A stretch of DNA of 64,000 nt from Nomia melanderi (taxonomy: Eukaryota; Arthropoda; Insecta; Hymenoptera; Halictidae), in NCBI RefSeq assembly GCF_051020985.1, contig NC_135002.1, positions 2,728,001-2,792,000 of the forward strand, given 5' to 3'. Shown here piece after piece: positions 11,169 to 22,400 of the stretch (within the stretch, counting starts at the first letter, position 1; each line of letters opens with the position of its first letter). Under the pieces are notes generated by a model. It had not been told where the DNA came from. It saw only the letters and a program-made list of their open reading frames with translations, and made no database searches. A program made the translations under genes and the position numbers.

Positions 11169-11689
11169 CCCGATCGCCCATTATTTTTCCCGCGTCAGCG
11201 TTCTAATATTTCGCTGCTTTCGCGTAGCGCATTTCGCCGGGATGCGCTTCGGTGTTTATTTCAGCAACGCGCACGCTGCCCATCCTCGTTTATGCACGTC
11301 GCGATCCGCACTTTGTGTATTCTGCATTCCACCGTCTGCAATGTGCATGGATATGCATTATGCATTTCTGCAGTGTACAAATTGTATAATCCGCAACGTG
11401 CGCCGCGCATTTCTGACTCGTTCCCGCGCGCACCTTGCGTCCCTAGGGAGACGTTCTTCGAAGGAAATGTTAATTATTGCACGGGAAAAGAGAGATTCCC
11501 GTTTAATCGTACGCCGCGCATGCATAAAGTGTCGGAGATTCTTAATTATTTCTTTATTTTTTCCTTGCCTATTTTCTTCGTTCACATACTTCCTTTGAGA
11601 CAGCAGGTGCGTGTAATGTACGCTAATAGAATTATATTTTCAATGACGTGTCGTCCTTTACTATCATAACTCTCTCCTTAAGAATCAAC
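11169..11689. other. CpG-rich island with ATGCAT/GCATGC words
   Basis: 11170-11530 is rich in CGCGCA and in octamer-like ATGCA words (for example at 11291, 11346 and 11518). Candidate cis-regulatory DNA by composition only. Confidence 0.35.
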
Positions 11690-12140
11690 TCTAACTTTGT
11701 ACTTAAATATCAATTCTTCATCAAAGAAATATCATCACAATCAACATCCCCAAGAAATATACACAATCACAAAAAGCTTCACATCTTAACAATACACCCC
11801 CATCGAAGCATTTACCCCCAAAAATGTATTCTCTGCAAATTCAAAATTAAATTTCATATCTTAACGATATTTCCTCGTCAAAACACTAATCCAAAAACAT
11901 CCACCTCCACGACCATAAAATTCACCCCAAAATTGTATCCTCCGCAATCTCAAAATTAAAGTTCACATCTTAACAATACACCCCCATTGAAGCATTCATC
12001 CCCAAAAATATCTCCTCTGCAATTTCAAAATTAAACTTCACATCTTAACGATACTCCCTCGTCAAAACACCAATCCAAAAACAACATCCACCCCAACAAC
12101 CATAAAATTCACCCCCAACGACAACCCCTCCCAGAAAGTC
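11690..12140. repeat. A/C-rich tandem repeat, ~100-200 bp units
   Basis: The block CTTCACATCTTAACAATACA + CCCCCATYGAAGCATT and the block CTCGTCAAAACACYAATCC alternate from about 11775 to 12080. The + strand is almost free of G. It is the left flank of the GC island at 12150. Confidence 0.9.
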
Positions 12141-12858
12141 CGCAATCCAATAAATCATTTCGCGTTCCGCAGCTGTAGAACCCTCATCGAGTCCTCGTCC
12201 CATCGATTTCCCATCGATTTTCCATCGATTTTGGAAAAAACTCTGGCAAACAAATCACGTGGTAAACCGAGTCCCATGGTAACGTCGACATCAACTACCG
12301 AGCGACGACGGCCGCGCGGAAAGAAACGGATAAGAGAGCCGCCCGCTCCGCGCGGGGATTTTATAAAACCGGCCGATTTTTCGCGATAGGATCGAGCGAG
12401 CCGACCGGTCGACTGCGCGCCGGCCTCGGCCACGGCGTCCCGGGATAGTTGCCGTGCCGGGCCCCAGTTTAATAATCAATAATTTCCCCCGCGGGGCCCC
12501 CAGGGCTGCACGTGTGCGGACCGTGCCGCGATCGTGCCGTCCCGGCGGGATAGTATTGTCCGTTCCCGCGGCGCACGGCCGTGGATCGTTCGCTCGATAG
12601 TTTCCCCACGGTTCGCCGGCGCATCCTTCGAAAACCGTGCTGGCTGGTCTTTATCCTGCTCGTTTTATTTGACAAACAACGCCCGAGGTGTGCACACTTC
12701 CTCCCAGGAGTACGGCGCGGAGCCGATTTTCGGAATTTTACGGGGGCGAACCGACTAATCTGCCAGCCCATGGGATATCGAGCCGCGCGCCGATCGGGTG
12801 GGGGTTCTTGGAAACAGGGGATTCTTTGGGGAGCGGTTTTTGAAGACGGGGACGGATT
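12141..12858. other. GC/CpG-rich island
   Basis: A triplicated CCATCGATTT word lies at about 12200-12232. GC-rich core 12290-12780 with CCCCGCGGGGCCCCCAGG-type sequence near 12487. Frames open on both strands but none is recognised. Confidence 0.45.
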
Positions 12859-12859
12859 T

Positions 12860-13100
12860 GGTTTCAGAGCATAGAGAAATCGGCGCGATAGATTTCAGAG
12901 CATAGAGAAATCGGCGCGATAGAAATTTTGAGCGTTAGAAAATCGGTAGAGAATTCAAAGCATAGGAAATCGGTGCGATAGAATTCTGAGCATAGAGAAA
13001 TCGGCGCGATAGAGTTCAAAGCATAGAGAAATCGGCATGATGGAAATTTTGAGCGTTAGAAAATCGGTAGGGAATTCAAAGTATACAGAAATCGGCAGTT
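12860..13100. repeat. ~32 bp minisatellite, array 2 of 3
   Basis: Units of AGAGCATAGAGAAATCGGCG + CGATAGA and GAGCGTTAGAAAATCGGTAG. Same family and orientation as 7135-7630 and 15850-16400. Confidence 0.92.
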
Positions 13101-13827
13101 GTGACTCTTTGTCGAGAGATTTTTCAAATGGATTATACTATTATGTTATTTTCGATATTATCAGTAAAATTTTTTGTTACGTTCTATTTGAAATCTTCAC
13201 AAGTTTGACGCGATATTCTGGAGCAAGGGATTAATCTTGTGCATTTCTGCAGGCTAGAGATGTTGCTGAGTATTCAGATATTGAGTTAGTACTTTTCGAA
13301 TGATTAATGAACGAGTTTTTCTCTTAACTCTCGAGTAGTTTATAGTCATGTCTTTAAAGTGTTTATGTAACACTTATGTTTACAGAGTATATAATACACT
13401 TTTTATGCAACGACTCTTGCAACGTAAATAATCCCATAAACGAGTATTTGTACTTCAGCAGCAGTCATTACCATATTTATATGTTCCCTTAATTTATTAA
13501 TTTATTCCCCGTGATCATGCAAGCGTAACTGTACCATGCGCGCTGAAAAAGTCTCCATAAAATTTAATGTATACGGAATTCCATATTGAAACTTACACAC
13601 ACTCAACCTTTGGTCTTATTGTCAAACGCGAGCGTTTATTATAAACTCAGCTACAGTTTATCGCTTGCTTTACATTCCGCACGAATTTAATACAATAATA
13701 AATCATTTTAATAATACATATTACAGTCCTGTGATCCCCATTCACAATTTATCGATCATTGTTCATCTTACGATAAAGATCACGATGTCTCCATAGAACA
13801 TTGATACAAGATTTACCGAGTTTTTAA
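13101..13827. other. AT-rich valley, nothing recognised
   Basis: No coding frame of note and no repeat family identified. Confidence 0.4.
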
Positions 13828-14010
13828 CACTGGAATCATACCAGTCGAAATGATCGGTCTCCATTCTTTTGTTTCGCAATTAGTGATAACTCAAGAGCGT
13901 CGAATATAAATGATCTCGAAAATAAACAGCTCCACTTGAATATCATAGGGAATATCCGAAGAAACAGTCTATTGTCACAATTTTTATAATGATTTGAATG
14001 ATGGAGGTTA
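13828..14010. mobile_element. MITE, family C, one end preserved
   Basis: TTAA at 13824-13827 then CACTGGAATCATACCAGTC, related to the CTGGTATGGTAGTTCTAGTG end at 54350. Internal sequence (AATAAACAGCTCCACTTG ... CCGAAGAAACAGTCTATTG) is homologous to 58111-58322 in reverse orientation. The far end has been lost into the duplicated segment. Confidence 0.7.
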
Positions 14011-14242
14011 ATATAATTAACCCCAATCATTATCAAAATTGTACCAACAAATTCCTGTGTTCGTAACATCCAAACGAGGCTATTCTCAGTATCACTTCGA
14101 CTATTCAACACCTTCAAAATACCGAGAATCGCAAAATCAGAGAACTAAGACCCGCCATTTTGTCGGGCGCAGTAGTTCCAGCGTCGGACACATCACGTGA
14201 CACGGTATAAAGCATTTCTAACCGCGCACCGCCGAAAACACA
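13856..14242. repeat. 387 bp dispersed direct repeat, copy 1
   Basis: Runs from GGTCTCCATTCTTTTG to CACCGCCGAAAA and matches 17409-17797 with scattered substitutions and small indels. It includes most of the truncated family C MITE plus about 230 bp of unrelated CpG-containing sequence ending in GACACATCACGTGACACG. Confidence 0.93.
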
Positions 14243-14639
14243 ACAAGCGACCGCCGCGAAATCTCGCTCACAGTTCTCGGGGCCATTAATCCGGCCGTTA
14301 AAGCCTCGATGCGGGGGCAAGGTAGAGAAGAAAAGGTAAAAAAGGGGGAGGAGGGGGCACTCAATCTCGCCGCGGCGCAAAAATCGAGGAAGAGTGTTCG
14401 CGCCTTTATTTTCTGCCGGTCCACGGCCCCGCCGCGCGGCGCAGGTTGATCCTAATATATATGCAGATTGCAGGTACAAGGAGTGCTCGGATTTTACACG
14501 CGGCAACGTCGATGGCGGCTGCCTTGGTTTTTCGTGCAACACCCCGTGCCACTCATGAAACCGTTTATAAATGCGGCGTGTTCGGAACTTCGACCGCCGT
14601 GTCGCTCGAAGTTGAACGGTACAATTCGTTGCGGAGCCT
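14243..14639. other. CpG-rich island
   Basis: GC-rich, with purine run GGGGGAGGAGGGGGC at about 14344-14358 and TTAATCCGGCCGTTAAAGC at 14287-14305. No recognised gene. Confidence 0.4.
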
Positions 14640-15038
14640 GAACATTTATTTTTCTCTACGTTGAACGATACTTAGTCGCATTTTTTAAAAGCGAGAGGGT
14701 TGAACATTGTTTTTAGGGCTTGAACATTTACCTTTCTGCACGATGAATGAAACTTTGTCGCATTTTTTAGACGTGAGAGGGTTGAACATTGTTTTTAGGG
14801 CTTGAATGTTTATTTTTCTTCGCGTTGAATGAGACTTTGCTGTACTGGTGAGATGTGAGAGGGTTAAACGTAGTTTTAAGGGCTTGAATGTTTATTTTTC
14901 TCCACATTGACCGAAACTTTGTCACATTTTTTAGACGCGAGAAGATTAAACATTGTTTTTAAGGCTTGAATATTTATTTTTCTCCACGTTGAACGAAACT
15001 TTATCGCACTGGTGAGATGTGAGAGGGTTAAATGATGA
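14640..15038. repeat. 82 bp tandem repeat, ~4.8 copies with alternating variants
   Basis: Unit boundaries at about 14640, 14723, 14805, 14887 and 14969. Copies 1, 2 and 4 carry a TTTTTTAGACGTGAG-type middle; copies 3 and 5 carry CTGGTGAGATGTGAGAGGG. T/G-rich + strand. Confidence 0.92.
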
Positions 15039-15849
15039 TTTATAGACGTACAATAAACGATTAAGAATCAAGGTAGACCGAGACGAATAGGATCATGATG
15101 CGAATCGGGAGAAACTACAAATATTGGCCACATTAATTACGTTGTTATAGAAATGAGCACGTAGACTGAGAACAAATTCGTTTCCCATAAATAATCATCT
15201 TCAATCCTATAAGATTCCACGCGTGCTGCACTGGCGAACCTAATTTCCATCGTTAATAAACATGATCCTGCTTGTAAAACGACCCGCATCTCCGTCGAAG
15301 AAAATTCAAGAAGTTTTTTCTGCGCCGCTGATCCACGGGAGTTCGTCCCGCGGCAAATTCGAAATTAGTCTCGGCGTCGAGTCGCGGCTGTATAAATGAT
15401 TCATGGTTTCCCGTGCCGCTCGTCTACGCCTCGAATACCGTATGCAGATTGAAGGGGGCGTATCACCGTTCCCCTCTCTTGCTCGCGTTTCCGCGGCTCA
15501 ACGAATTTCTCGCCGTTGAACGCGATTCCGGCGATCCCCGGATGCGGTGCGACGCGGGGGAATCTTAGACGCGAAGGAAAAAGTCGTGAAATTGTTCGGA
15601 ACGCTGGAAACTTTCGGGGGGAGCATTTCCTGCGTGGGAAGCTGGTCCCGTTGGGAATTCGTTGAATTAATTCATTCGGTGCAGGTGCATCGGGAGCGGG
15701 TCAATTTGTGAATAAGGGATCGGGGATTTTGGGGATTAATGCTTAGGGGATTTGGGGTGAGAGCTGCTGGAGGTTTTTGAGAATTTCGGGCATGGTCGAA
15801 TGTGGTAGGTTTGTGGAGAATTTGGGGTGTAGAGGGATTGGTTCGTAGG
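15039..15849. other. AT-rich DNA then CpG-rich island (15290-15680)
   Basis: The island holds ordinary CpG-rich sequence. 15690-15849 is T/G-rich and leads into the next minisatellite. No gene recognised. Confidence 0.4.
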
Positions 15850-16400
15850 GCATTTCAGGCGAAGGGACATCGACGCGATGGAAATTTAAGGCGTTAGGAA
15901 ATCGGATTGTAGGGGATCGAAAGCTTAGAGAAATCGGCGCGATGGAAATTTAGAGCGATAAGAACTCGGTTCATAGAGAATTCGGAGCCTAGGATAATTA
16001 GTGCGGTCGAAATTCAAAGTGTTAGGAAATCGATTCGTAAGGAATTCAAAGCATACAGAAATCGACGCCATCGAACATTCAAAGGGTTAGAAAATCGGTC
16101 CATAGGGAATTCCGAGCATTAGAAAATCAACGCGATGAAAATTCAGAGCGCTAAAACATCGGTCCATAGAGAATTCGAAGCCTAGGACAATCAGCGCGGT
16201 CGGAATTCGAGGCGTTAGGAAATCGGTTCGTACGGAATTCAAAGCATAGAGAAATCGGCGCGATCGAACATTCAATGCGTTAGAAAATCGTTTCATATGG
16301 AATTCGGCGTGATGAAAATTCAAAGCGTTAGAAAATCATTCCATAGGGAATTCTGAGCGTTAGAAAATCGGCGTCATGAAAATTCAAAGCGCTAAAAAAC
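15850..16400. repeat. ~32 bp minisatellite, array 3 of 3
   Basis: Long array of AGAAATCGGCGCGATGGAAA, GAATTCGGAGCCTAGGA, GCGTTAGAAAATCG words, the same set of unit variants as the right half of 7135-7630. Same orientation. Confidence 0.94.
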
Positions 16401-17230
16401 CGCTTCACAGAAAAATTCTCAGCCCCAATAACTCTCACGATAGAAATCCAAAGAATATCAACAGGTGTCAAAACAAATTCACAAAGAACCTACAGCAGAA
16501 ACTCTTTCCCAGTGAAACCAAAATTCAAACCCTCCATTAACCATCACCGTTAATCAAACAACATATTCTCACGAAGCACCCCTTTCCAAAAACTACCCTA
16601 GAATCCAAAATCTCAGAGTCTCGAAGTCGGATCAGCGGTCCGCGGAACCAAGGGACGGTGCACCGTCGCATTCGCCTGCTGTACCGTTCCGGTTCACGCG
16701 GAAGATACGATCCGGCGCGCGTATCAAGCGGACCGAGACGTCGTTTCTGGCCGGCCTCGGCGAGCTAACCTGGCTACCCCATTAAACCTGGAATTCAGGT
16801 GTATTAACGACGCGGGGTCGCGTATCGAGCGTCCACGGCCACCCGGTAGCGCTTTAATGGCGCGCCGGAACCGTTCGTTAGGCAGATTTTATTTCGTCCG
16901 CGCTTCCACCGCGCCGCGGTCCCAGGAAACCGCGTACCCGCGATTGCTTTTCGATGTCCGGCCCGCCCCGCCGCGCGATAAGATACGCGCCTCCCGAGTT
17001 TTCCGCATACGCCGCCCGATTAGATCGAATTCCTGCACCCTTATCCGTCCTCGTATCGCGTAACCGGGTAATTATCGGACGACACCGGCCGGTTTATCGC
17101 GGATTTGCATACCCGCGGGCCAATTTGCCGGAAAACGAATTCCACGGACCTTCGTCTAAGTGTGTATACACCGTGGGCTGCAGTTCCTTCGTGGATCTGC
17201 CGGTTCTTCGCTGATTTTCGATGACAGATA
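16401..17230. other. A/C-rich flank then CpG-rich island (16620-17220)
   Basis: 16430-16615 is A/C-biased on the + strand. 16620-17220 is CpG-rich with ATTAAACCTGG/AATTCAGG and many CGCG words. Overlapping unrecognised frames at 16857-17214 are Arg/Pro-rich. Confidence 0.4.
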
Positions 17231-17408
17231 AGAGAGGACCGTTTTATCTGCGTTATTTGGGACTCGGTTACGACTCCTGGTTCCTCTCGGTTTCTTTTCG
17301 CATGGGCTTTTTACGGGTGTTGGATGTTCGGTGATTTGGAATTGGGCTGGGTATTTTTAAAATCCTTGTACGAAGTGCTCTTGGTTTCTCACTTTGAGGT
17401 TCACTTGA
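17231..17408. other. T/G-rich right flank of the island
   Basis: + strand G/T-biased (GGGCTTTTTACGGGTGTTGG). It ends at the start of the 387 bp duplicate. Confidence 0.4.
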
Positions 17409-17797
17409 GGTCTCCATTCTTTTGTTTCGCAAGTAGTGATATCTTAGGAGCATGGAATATAAATGATCTTCAAAATAAACAACTCCACTTGATTATTATA
17501 GAGGATATCCGAAGAAACAATCTATCATCACAATATTTATAATGATTTGAATGATGGAGGTTAATATAATTAACCCCCAATCCTAACCAAATTGTACCAA
17601 CAAATTCTCATGTTCATAACATCCAAACGAAGCTATTCTCAATATCATTTCGACTATTCGACACCTTCAAAATACCGACGATCGCAAAATCAGAGAACTA
17701 AGACCCGCCATTTTGTCGGGCGCAGTAGTTCCAGCGTCGGACACATCACGTGACACGCTATAGAGCGTTTCTAACCTCGCACCGCCGAAAATACAAG
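17409..17797. repeat. 387 bp dispersed direct repeat, copy 2
   Basis: Second copy of 13856-14242, same orientation. It lacks the MITE terminal sequence and TTAA that precede copy 1, so copy 1 probably retains the ancestral left side (inference). Confidence 0.93.
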
Positions 17798-18457
17798 CCA
17801 CTAAAGTATTTTTAATTATTGAGAGTAAGGAAATGTAGAATATATCTGAAATGATTTTATAGACTTTGAACTCTACGCTGAAAATAAGGCAGAAAACTAA
17901 GGGATCATTTCAGTCATTATATTCATTAAGCAGCCTTAAGTATTAAATTATATTACTGACGTATAGTTTAGTTTTAACATTAGAAATTACAGAAGATTAG
18001 AGTCGCAACTAAGAAAAAGTGAGTCAGAGGAAGGTAACGAGCAGGTTACTTTTATTACTACTTCTCTTAGGTAAGTTTCGTCATTATACCAGTTATTACA
18101 TCGAATTACAGTTTCAACCGAGCAGGAATATACGTAGGAAGCCCTAGCCGAGACGCATAAACGTCGACGAGATCGAATGGGCATTTTTATCGGTGGAATT
18201 CACTCCGCGCGTCGTCGAACCGTCGCAGCCGCCGATAAAACCGTTCCGTTTCCGATCAACGACGTCGTACATCGGGACACGCGATCCAGATAGCGCGCTC
18301 GTTGTGTAAAGATCCGATGGCGATCGGCCCGAATGGCCCGGTTAATGGCACGGTCCGCGGACGAGACGTTTCCGAATGCACCGAAGGCGTCACGAGCGGC
18401 CAGAGAAATTGCATTCGAGCGGGGGATTTAAATCGATCCTGTTCTGCTGGTTTTCAG
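17798..18457 (+). other. fng: AT-rich DNA, CpG-rich stretch, and splice acceptor of fringe exon A
   Basis: 17798-18180 is AT-rich and featureless. 18180-18420 is CpG-rich. The end carries a T-rich tract and TTTTCAG (18451-18457), the acceptor for exon A. This is the 3' end of an upstream intron. Confidence 0.6.
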
Positions 18458-18617
18458 GTGGTTCTGCCACTTCGATGACGATAATTACGTGAACGTGCCG
18501 CGGCTGCTCAAACTGCTGGACAACTACAACCCGCGGGAGGATTGGTACCTGGGCAGGCCGTCGATACCGGCGCCGTTGGAGATCATCAGACAGGGACCGG
18601 AACCGTCCAAGAGACCG
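18458..18617 (+). CDS. fng: fringe internal exon A (catalytic DDD exon), partial gene
   Basis: Internal exon of Fringe, the Golgi-resident type II GT31 enzyme that adds beta-1,3-linked GlcNAc to O-linked fucose on Notch EGF repeats and so tunes Delta versus Serrate signalling. A TTTTCAG acceptor ends at 18457 and a GTGAGT donor starts at 18618. The 160 nt are one trailing codon base plus 53 codons. It begins WFCHFDDDNYVNVP: the DDD triad (GAT GAC GAT, 18474-18482) is the Mn/UDP-GlcNAc binding motif, and it continues through DWYLGRPSIPAPLEI. The first base would complete a Lys codon if, as in Drosophila, Lys precedes the Trp. The match to insect fringe from memory is near-continuous, and the N-V-P after DDDNYV and the W-Y-L-G block separate it from C1GalT and B3GLCT relatives. 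The linker after LEI (RQGPEPSKRP) is the divergent part. No start codon is in this exon; the gene continues upstream. Confidence 0.95.
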
Positions 18618-18639
18618 GTGAGTTTTTGTCGATGCCACG

Positions 18640-19370
18640 GTACCGATCATTATACTCGACAATTTGCTGGAGGATTTGCAGCTTTGCTTCTCCGTGGTTT
18701 TCTGACGATTCACTTCGGAGATTTCTTCTTATTTTGATTGGAGATCTAGTTGTTGGAGAGTGGGTCTTTTGGTATTTACGGATGTTTTCGAATTTTGGGA
18801 TTGGGAATTTTAAGTTTCAAGTTTCGTAATTAGGAACTTCAAATCTGAGTTCGAATCTTTCGATCTTTCGAATTTTAGATTTTCGGTTTCAAGTTATAAG
18901 TCACAAGTTTCGATCTTTCGATCTTTCGAATTTTAGATTTTCGGTTTCAAGTTATAAGTCATAAGTTTCGATCTTTCGAATTTTAGATTTTCAGTTCTAA
19001 GTTCCAAGTTTCAAGTTTCAAACTTTCAAATTTTAAATTTTACATTTGAAGTCTCAAACTTTCAAATTTTAAATTTTACATATCAAGTTTCAAGTTTCAA
19101 TCTTTCGAATTTTAAATTTCAAGTTCCAAACTTTCAAATTTCAAGCTTCAATCTTTCTTCGAATTTAAAATTTCCAATTTCAAGTTACAAATCACAAGTT
19201 TCAATCTTCCGAATTTTAAATGTCAAGTTCCAAGTTTCAAACGTTCGAATCTCAAATTCCAAGTTTCATAATTACGATCAAACCTGAAATTTCACGTTTC
19301 ATATTCTCGAATTTCAAGTTTCAAGTCTCAAATCTAAAATGTCAACTTCCAAAGCCACACGAAACGCGAG
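18640..19370. repeat. degenerate CAAGTTTCAA / TTTCGAATTTTAAATTT repeat
   Basis: Irregular 25-60 bp units of GATCTTTCGAATTTTAGATT, TCAAGTTCCAAGTTTC and similar. The section next to exon A is T/G-biased on the + strand, and this turns A/C-biased from about 19000 towards the next island. Confidence 0.85.
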
Positions 19371-19399
19371 AAACTCTGACCGTAACAGCCTGCAACAGT

Positions 19400-19884
19400 C
19401 TGCATTGAAATAACTACCCCTCCGGGGCTGTAACATTCGCCGTAGTCCATACGAGCGATGACAAATTGGTCGGCGTAGTCGATTAATTGCGATGGCCGAT
19501 TAAATGCCTGAATCGCAACCGTTAATTACCTTGGACATTAGCCGAAGGCAGGGCGTCGACTTTCACGAGCAGTTCGCCCGGAGGAGGACCTCCCCTTTCC
19601 GGCCGCAGTGCCGGCTACCGCGAACAATAACGAGTCGCGTCTCGTTTTTTCCCCGTGGTCGCCAGCTTAACAGCGTGAAATCCGTTTACTCGCGCCTCGC
19701 GGGAGGTCCGGCGACGACGGGGACCTTCTGGAGCGGGGCCAGGCGTTGTCGCGGCTACCGGAAGGCGGCTAAGTGGCTATCATTTCAAACCATCCCCCTA
19801 TAATTTCGAAAGACAAAGAATCTGCAGATGCCTTGGATTTTGAAATTCTTTTGCGTGAGGAACGGGGACTTACGTCTTCACTAA
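19400..19884. other. CpG-rich island
   Basis: CpG-rich core 19430-19780, with TTAATTGCGATGGCCGATTAA at its left. The 99-codon + strand frame is unrecognised. Confidence 0.4.
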
Positions 19885-20039
19885 CCCTTTTCGATGCCGT
19901 GTATATACAGTCACTTGTTGGTGAGTCATAATTATATTATTGTTTTATTTCAATAGCGAAATCAAAATGAAGCTAGTACTGGCATTAGGCAACACAGAAA
20001 AGTGGCGAAGTATGGCATAGGTACGCCGTCGCGAAAGGG
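19885..20039. mobile_element. TTAA-type MITE
   Basis: Left end CCCTTTTCGATGCCGTG, right end TACGCCGTCGCGAAAGGG; TTAA follows at 20040-20043, and CTAA precedes. The ends match imperfectly. Confidence 0.65.
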
Positions 20040-20250
20040 TTAAAGTTAGCTGTCGTTAGTCTTGGGAACTGAGAGTTTAGCAAATGTATTTTACAGAGCA
20101 ACATGGAACTACCCTTTGAAGGTTAGAGTGTGGAGTGATTGGTAGCTGAGAGTTTTCGAGTGATTTTCATTATAGTTATAGTAATTAGGGTGTTTCCAAT
20201 AGGAGTTGAAAAGTGTAATCCACCAATTCCATCGAGATTATAATATTTCA

Positions 20251-20447
20251 CCCTTTGAACTCTGTAGGCTCCAATATTGCACTAGTTATGATATTAAATA
20301 TTTTAATGAATCTTAAAGAAACTACTCGAAAATTATTCGAAATAAAAGATCGAAGGAATATTATAGCATTTCCCATTTTTGCTAGGAATACTATAAAAAT
20401 TAGTAGCATTTGCCGATAGATTGCAAAACAACCTGGAGTGCTAAGTG
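20251..20447. mobile_element. TTAA-type MITE, family B
   Basis: Starts CCCTTTGAACTCTGTAGGCT and ends with AACAACCTGGAGTGCTAAGTG, followed by TTAA (20448-20451). Reverse orientation to 9932-10148. Confidence 0.85.
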
Positions 20448-20451
20448 TTAA

Positions 20452-21047
20452 GAAACTGTCTCCAAACCTCTATTTTCAAGAGTTACAATCATAAATCCTG
20501 TCCACAGAGAACTATAAAATAATTGAAGTGCTATCTACTTAATCACACTATCAAAAATAATAATACCGTTATCTCACTAAACGATCAAAAGAAGAATCCA
20601 ACGAACGGTCGCCCGATTATCAAGCGATCTCCACCGATCCCGAAACAAGAACACGAACATCATCGCGCGTCTCGATTTCGTGATCGCGTACCTTCTTCAC
20701 GCTCGAGCTCTCAAAGAAATGACACGGCCCGGCTGGTAGTCGGAAAGAATCGCAGGAGCGAGTAAGCGGGCGAGCGAGCGAGTCGGGGTCCTGTCAGACG
20801 TACGAAGTCGAGGCGGCCGCGATCAAAAATCGATAAAAGGCCTGTCTTACCAGCGGACTTACGAGATACACGATGCGATTTGGATTTCCGCGATATGATC
20901 GGCCGCTGCCCTCGTGGAAGGGGGCCGGCAGCCGACAGGTAAAACGGGCCTGCGATCTTATCGGTCGACAGTGTCATGCTATAAGCCCATTAATCCTTTT
21001 TCCCTCGCGATGAAAAAAGAACTCAAGACGGAGAAAGAGCGAGAGGA

Positions 21048-21079
<32 letters not shown>

Positions 21080-21420
21080 GGAGGGAAGATGAGAAATAAA
21101 AGGATCACCGTTGTCAGACAACGGGCTTCCAGTCGAGGGGCCGCGGTTCGTGCCCTCAAAAAAATTCCTCGCAGCATTTATCATCCGCTTAGACAAATTA
21201 ATGGCGGCTCTGATCCGGCTGTCGGCCGCGCAAAGAATTTCTCGGGCCCGCGTTGTCCTCGACGCCGCGCCGCTTCCTTCTTCCGCGACACGCGACGCGG
21301 ACTCGGGATACTTCGACGGCTTCATCCGGGACCTGCAACGGATCGGATCGGAGTAGATTTATTTTTGTGGCTACTTTGATGCTTTTATGCTTGTTTTGTC
21401 GGTTCTGGTGATTTTCGGTT
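20452..21420. other. CpG-rich island with (GA)n microsatellite
   Basis: CpG-rich 20600-21350. A GA microsatellite runs at about 21045-21074 (AGAGAGAGAGAGAGAG). Frames on both strands reflect composition and none is recognised. Confidence 0.5.
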
Positions 21421-21469
21421 CAGGGGTTTTCTGAAGTGAGGTTAGGATGCGACAATATGGCCGCTGAGT

Positions 21470-21588
21470 TTCGAGCGTATGAATCTTTGTCATCTGTCTG
21501 AGGTTCTGTAATGATTCGCGTGATGAATGGATTGAAGGTAATATGTAAAATGGTTTCTATGTTTCGAAGAATCCTCGTCCGCAAAGGG
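21470..21588. mobile_element. MITE fragment, family D right end
   Basis: Ends GAATCCTCGTCCGCAAAGGG followed by TTAA (21589-21592). The left side is not defined. Similar to 48010-48153. Confidence 0.65.
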
Positions 21589-21639
21589 TTAAACCATGTG
21601 TAATGTATCAACACATAAAACATCGAAGTGAAATAGTTC

Positions 21640-21749
21640 TGTCTCTTAATTTATAGATGATCAATTGTGTCAGTTGCGAGAAATATCGTTAATATTTAGC
21701 CAGAAAGCGATGAATATTTTTAACGAAAAATATCGTCGAGCGCGAAGGG
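21640..21749. mobile_element. MITE fragment, family A right end
   Basis: Ends ATATCGTCGAGCGCGAAGGG then TTGA; compare 45006-45391 (AATACTGTCGAGTGCAAAGGG). Left end missing. Confidence 0.55.
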
Positions 21750-21754
21750 TTGAG

Positions 21755-22263
21755 AAATGATTCGATAGAGCGTGTTCGATATCGGTCGTGCCCGGCAGCC
21801 GGTTACGTAAGCTTGCGCAAGGTATCCCGTCGGAGGATCGCAGGTTTTCGCCGCGTCGTGTCGGCTCGGTTTTATTGGGCAGCGTATTCGGGGCTCGCCG
21901 TTCCGAGTGAATGGACATTGTTCGGCGGACACGGGCCGCATAAAGGGAGGGCCTCGACTCGGTGCTCGAACGTTTTTCAGCCCTCCTTTCGAGGACTCCT
22001 CTTCATTCAGGCCTGTTGTACGATCCGGTCGGACCAGTACCACCTCCCCCAACCCGCGCCGCGGCCGAAGTCGATCGAAACTCCGGCTGAAGCCTAGGCT
22101 ATCGATAACGCGAACGGTAACCTACTTAACCTGTATTATTTTGTCGTGTCATTTTTTACTGTTCCCAAGAAACGCAATTGTTTGCAAGGATCTGCGAAGG
22201 AAATCTTGCATTTCGTTGAGGGTGAAAATTTCTTTGAGTGAGTAGTCAATGGTAAAATCTTAA
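21755..22263. other. CpG-rich island
   Basis: CpG-rich 21760-22100 with overlapping Arg/Pro-rich frames on both strands; not recognised. Confidence 0.4.
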
Positions 22264-22400
22264 TCCTTTGCACTCGAAAAATTTGTTAGTAGAAATATTC
22301 AATTTATTTTTATGAGATATAGATGACATTTTTTAAAACTAACTTAACGAGGAATCTATTCACGAAATAAGAACAATGGTATTTGGTAGGAAGTTTGGTA
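22264..22400. mobile_element. MITE fragment, family A left end
   Basis: TCCTTTGCACTCGAAAAATT followed by ATATTCAATTTATTTTTATG, like the left end of family A. No right end found; a long AT-rich stretch follows to about 22790. Confidence 0.5.

Noticed and set aside
1..18457. Search for the upstream fringe exons (conserved WFFTD/TKCSQGH region)
   Set aside because: No frame with these blocks and splice sites was found by eye, so I list none. A protein-to-genome alignment would settle it.
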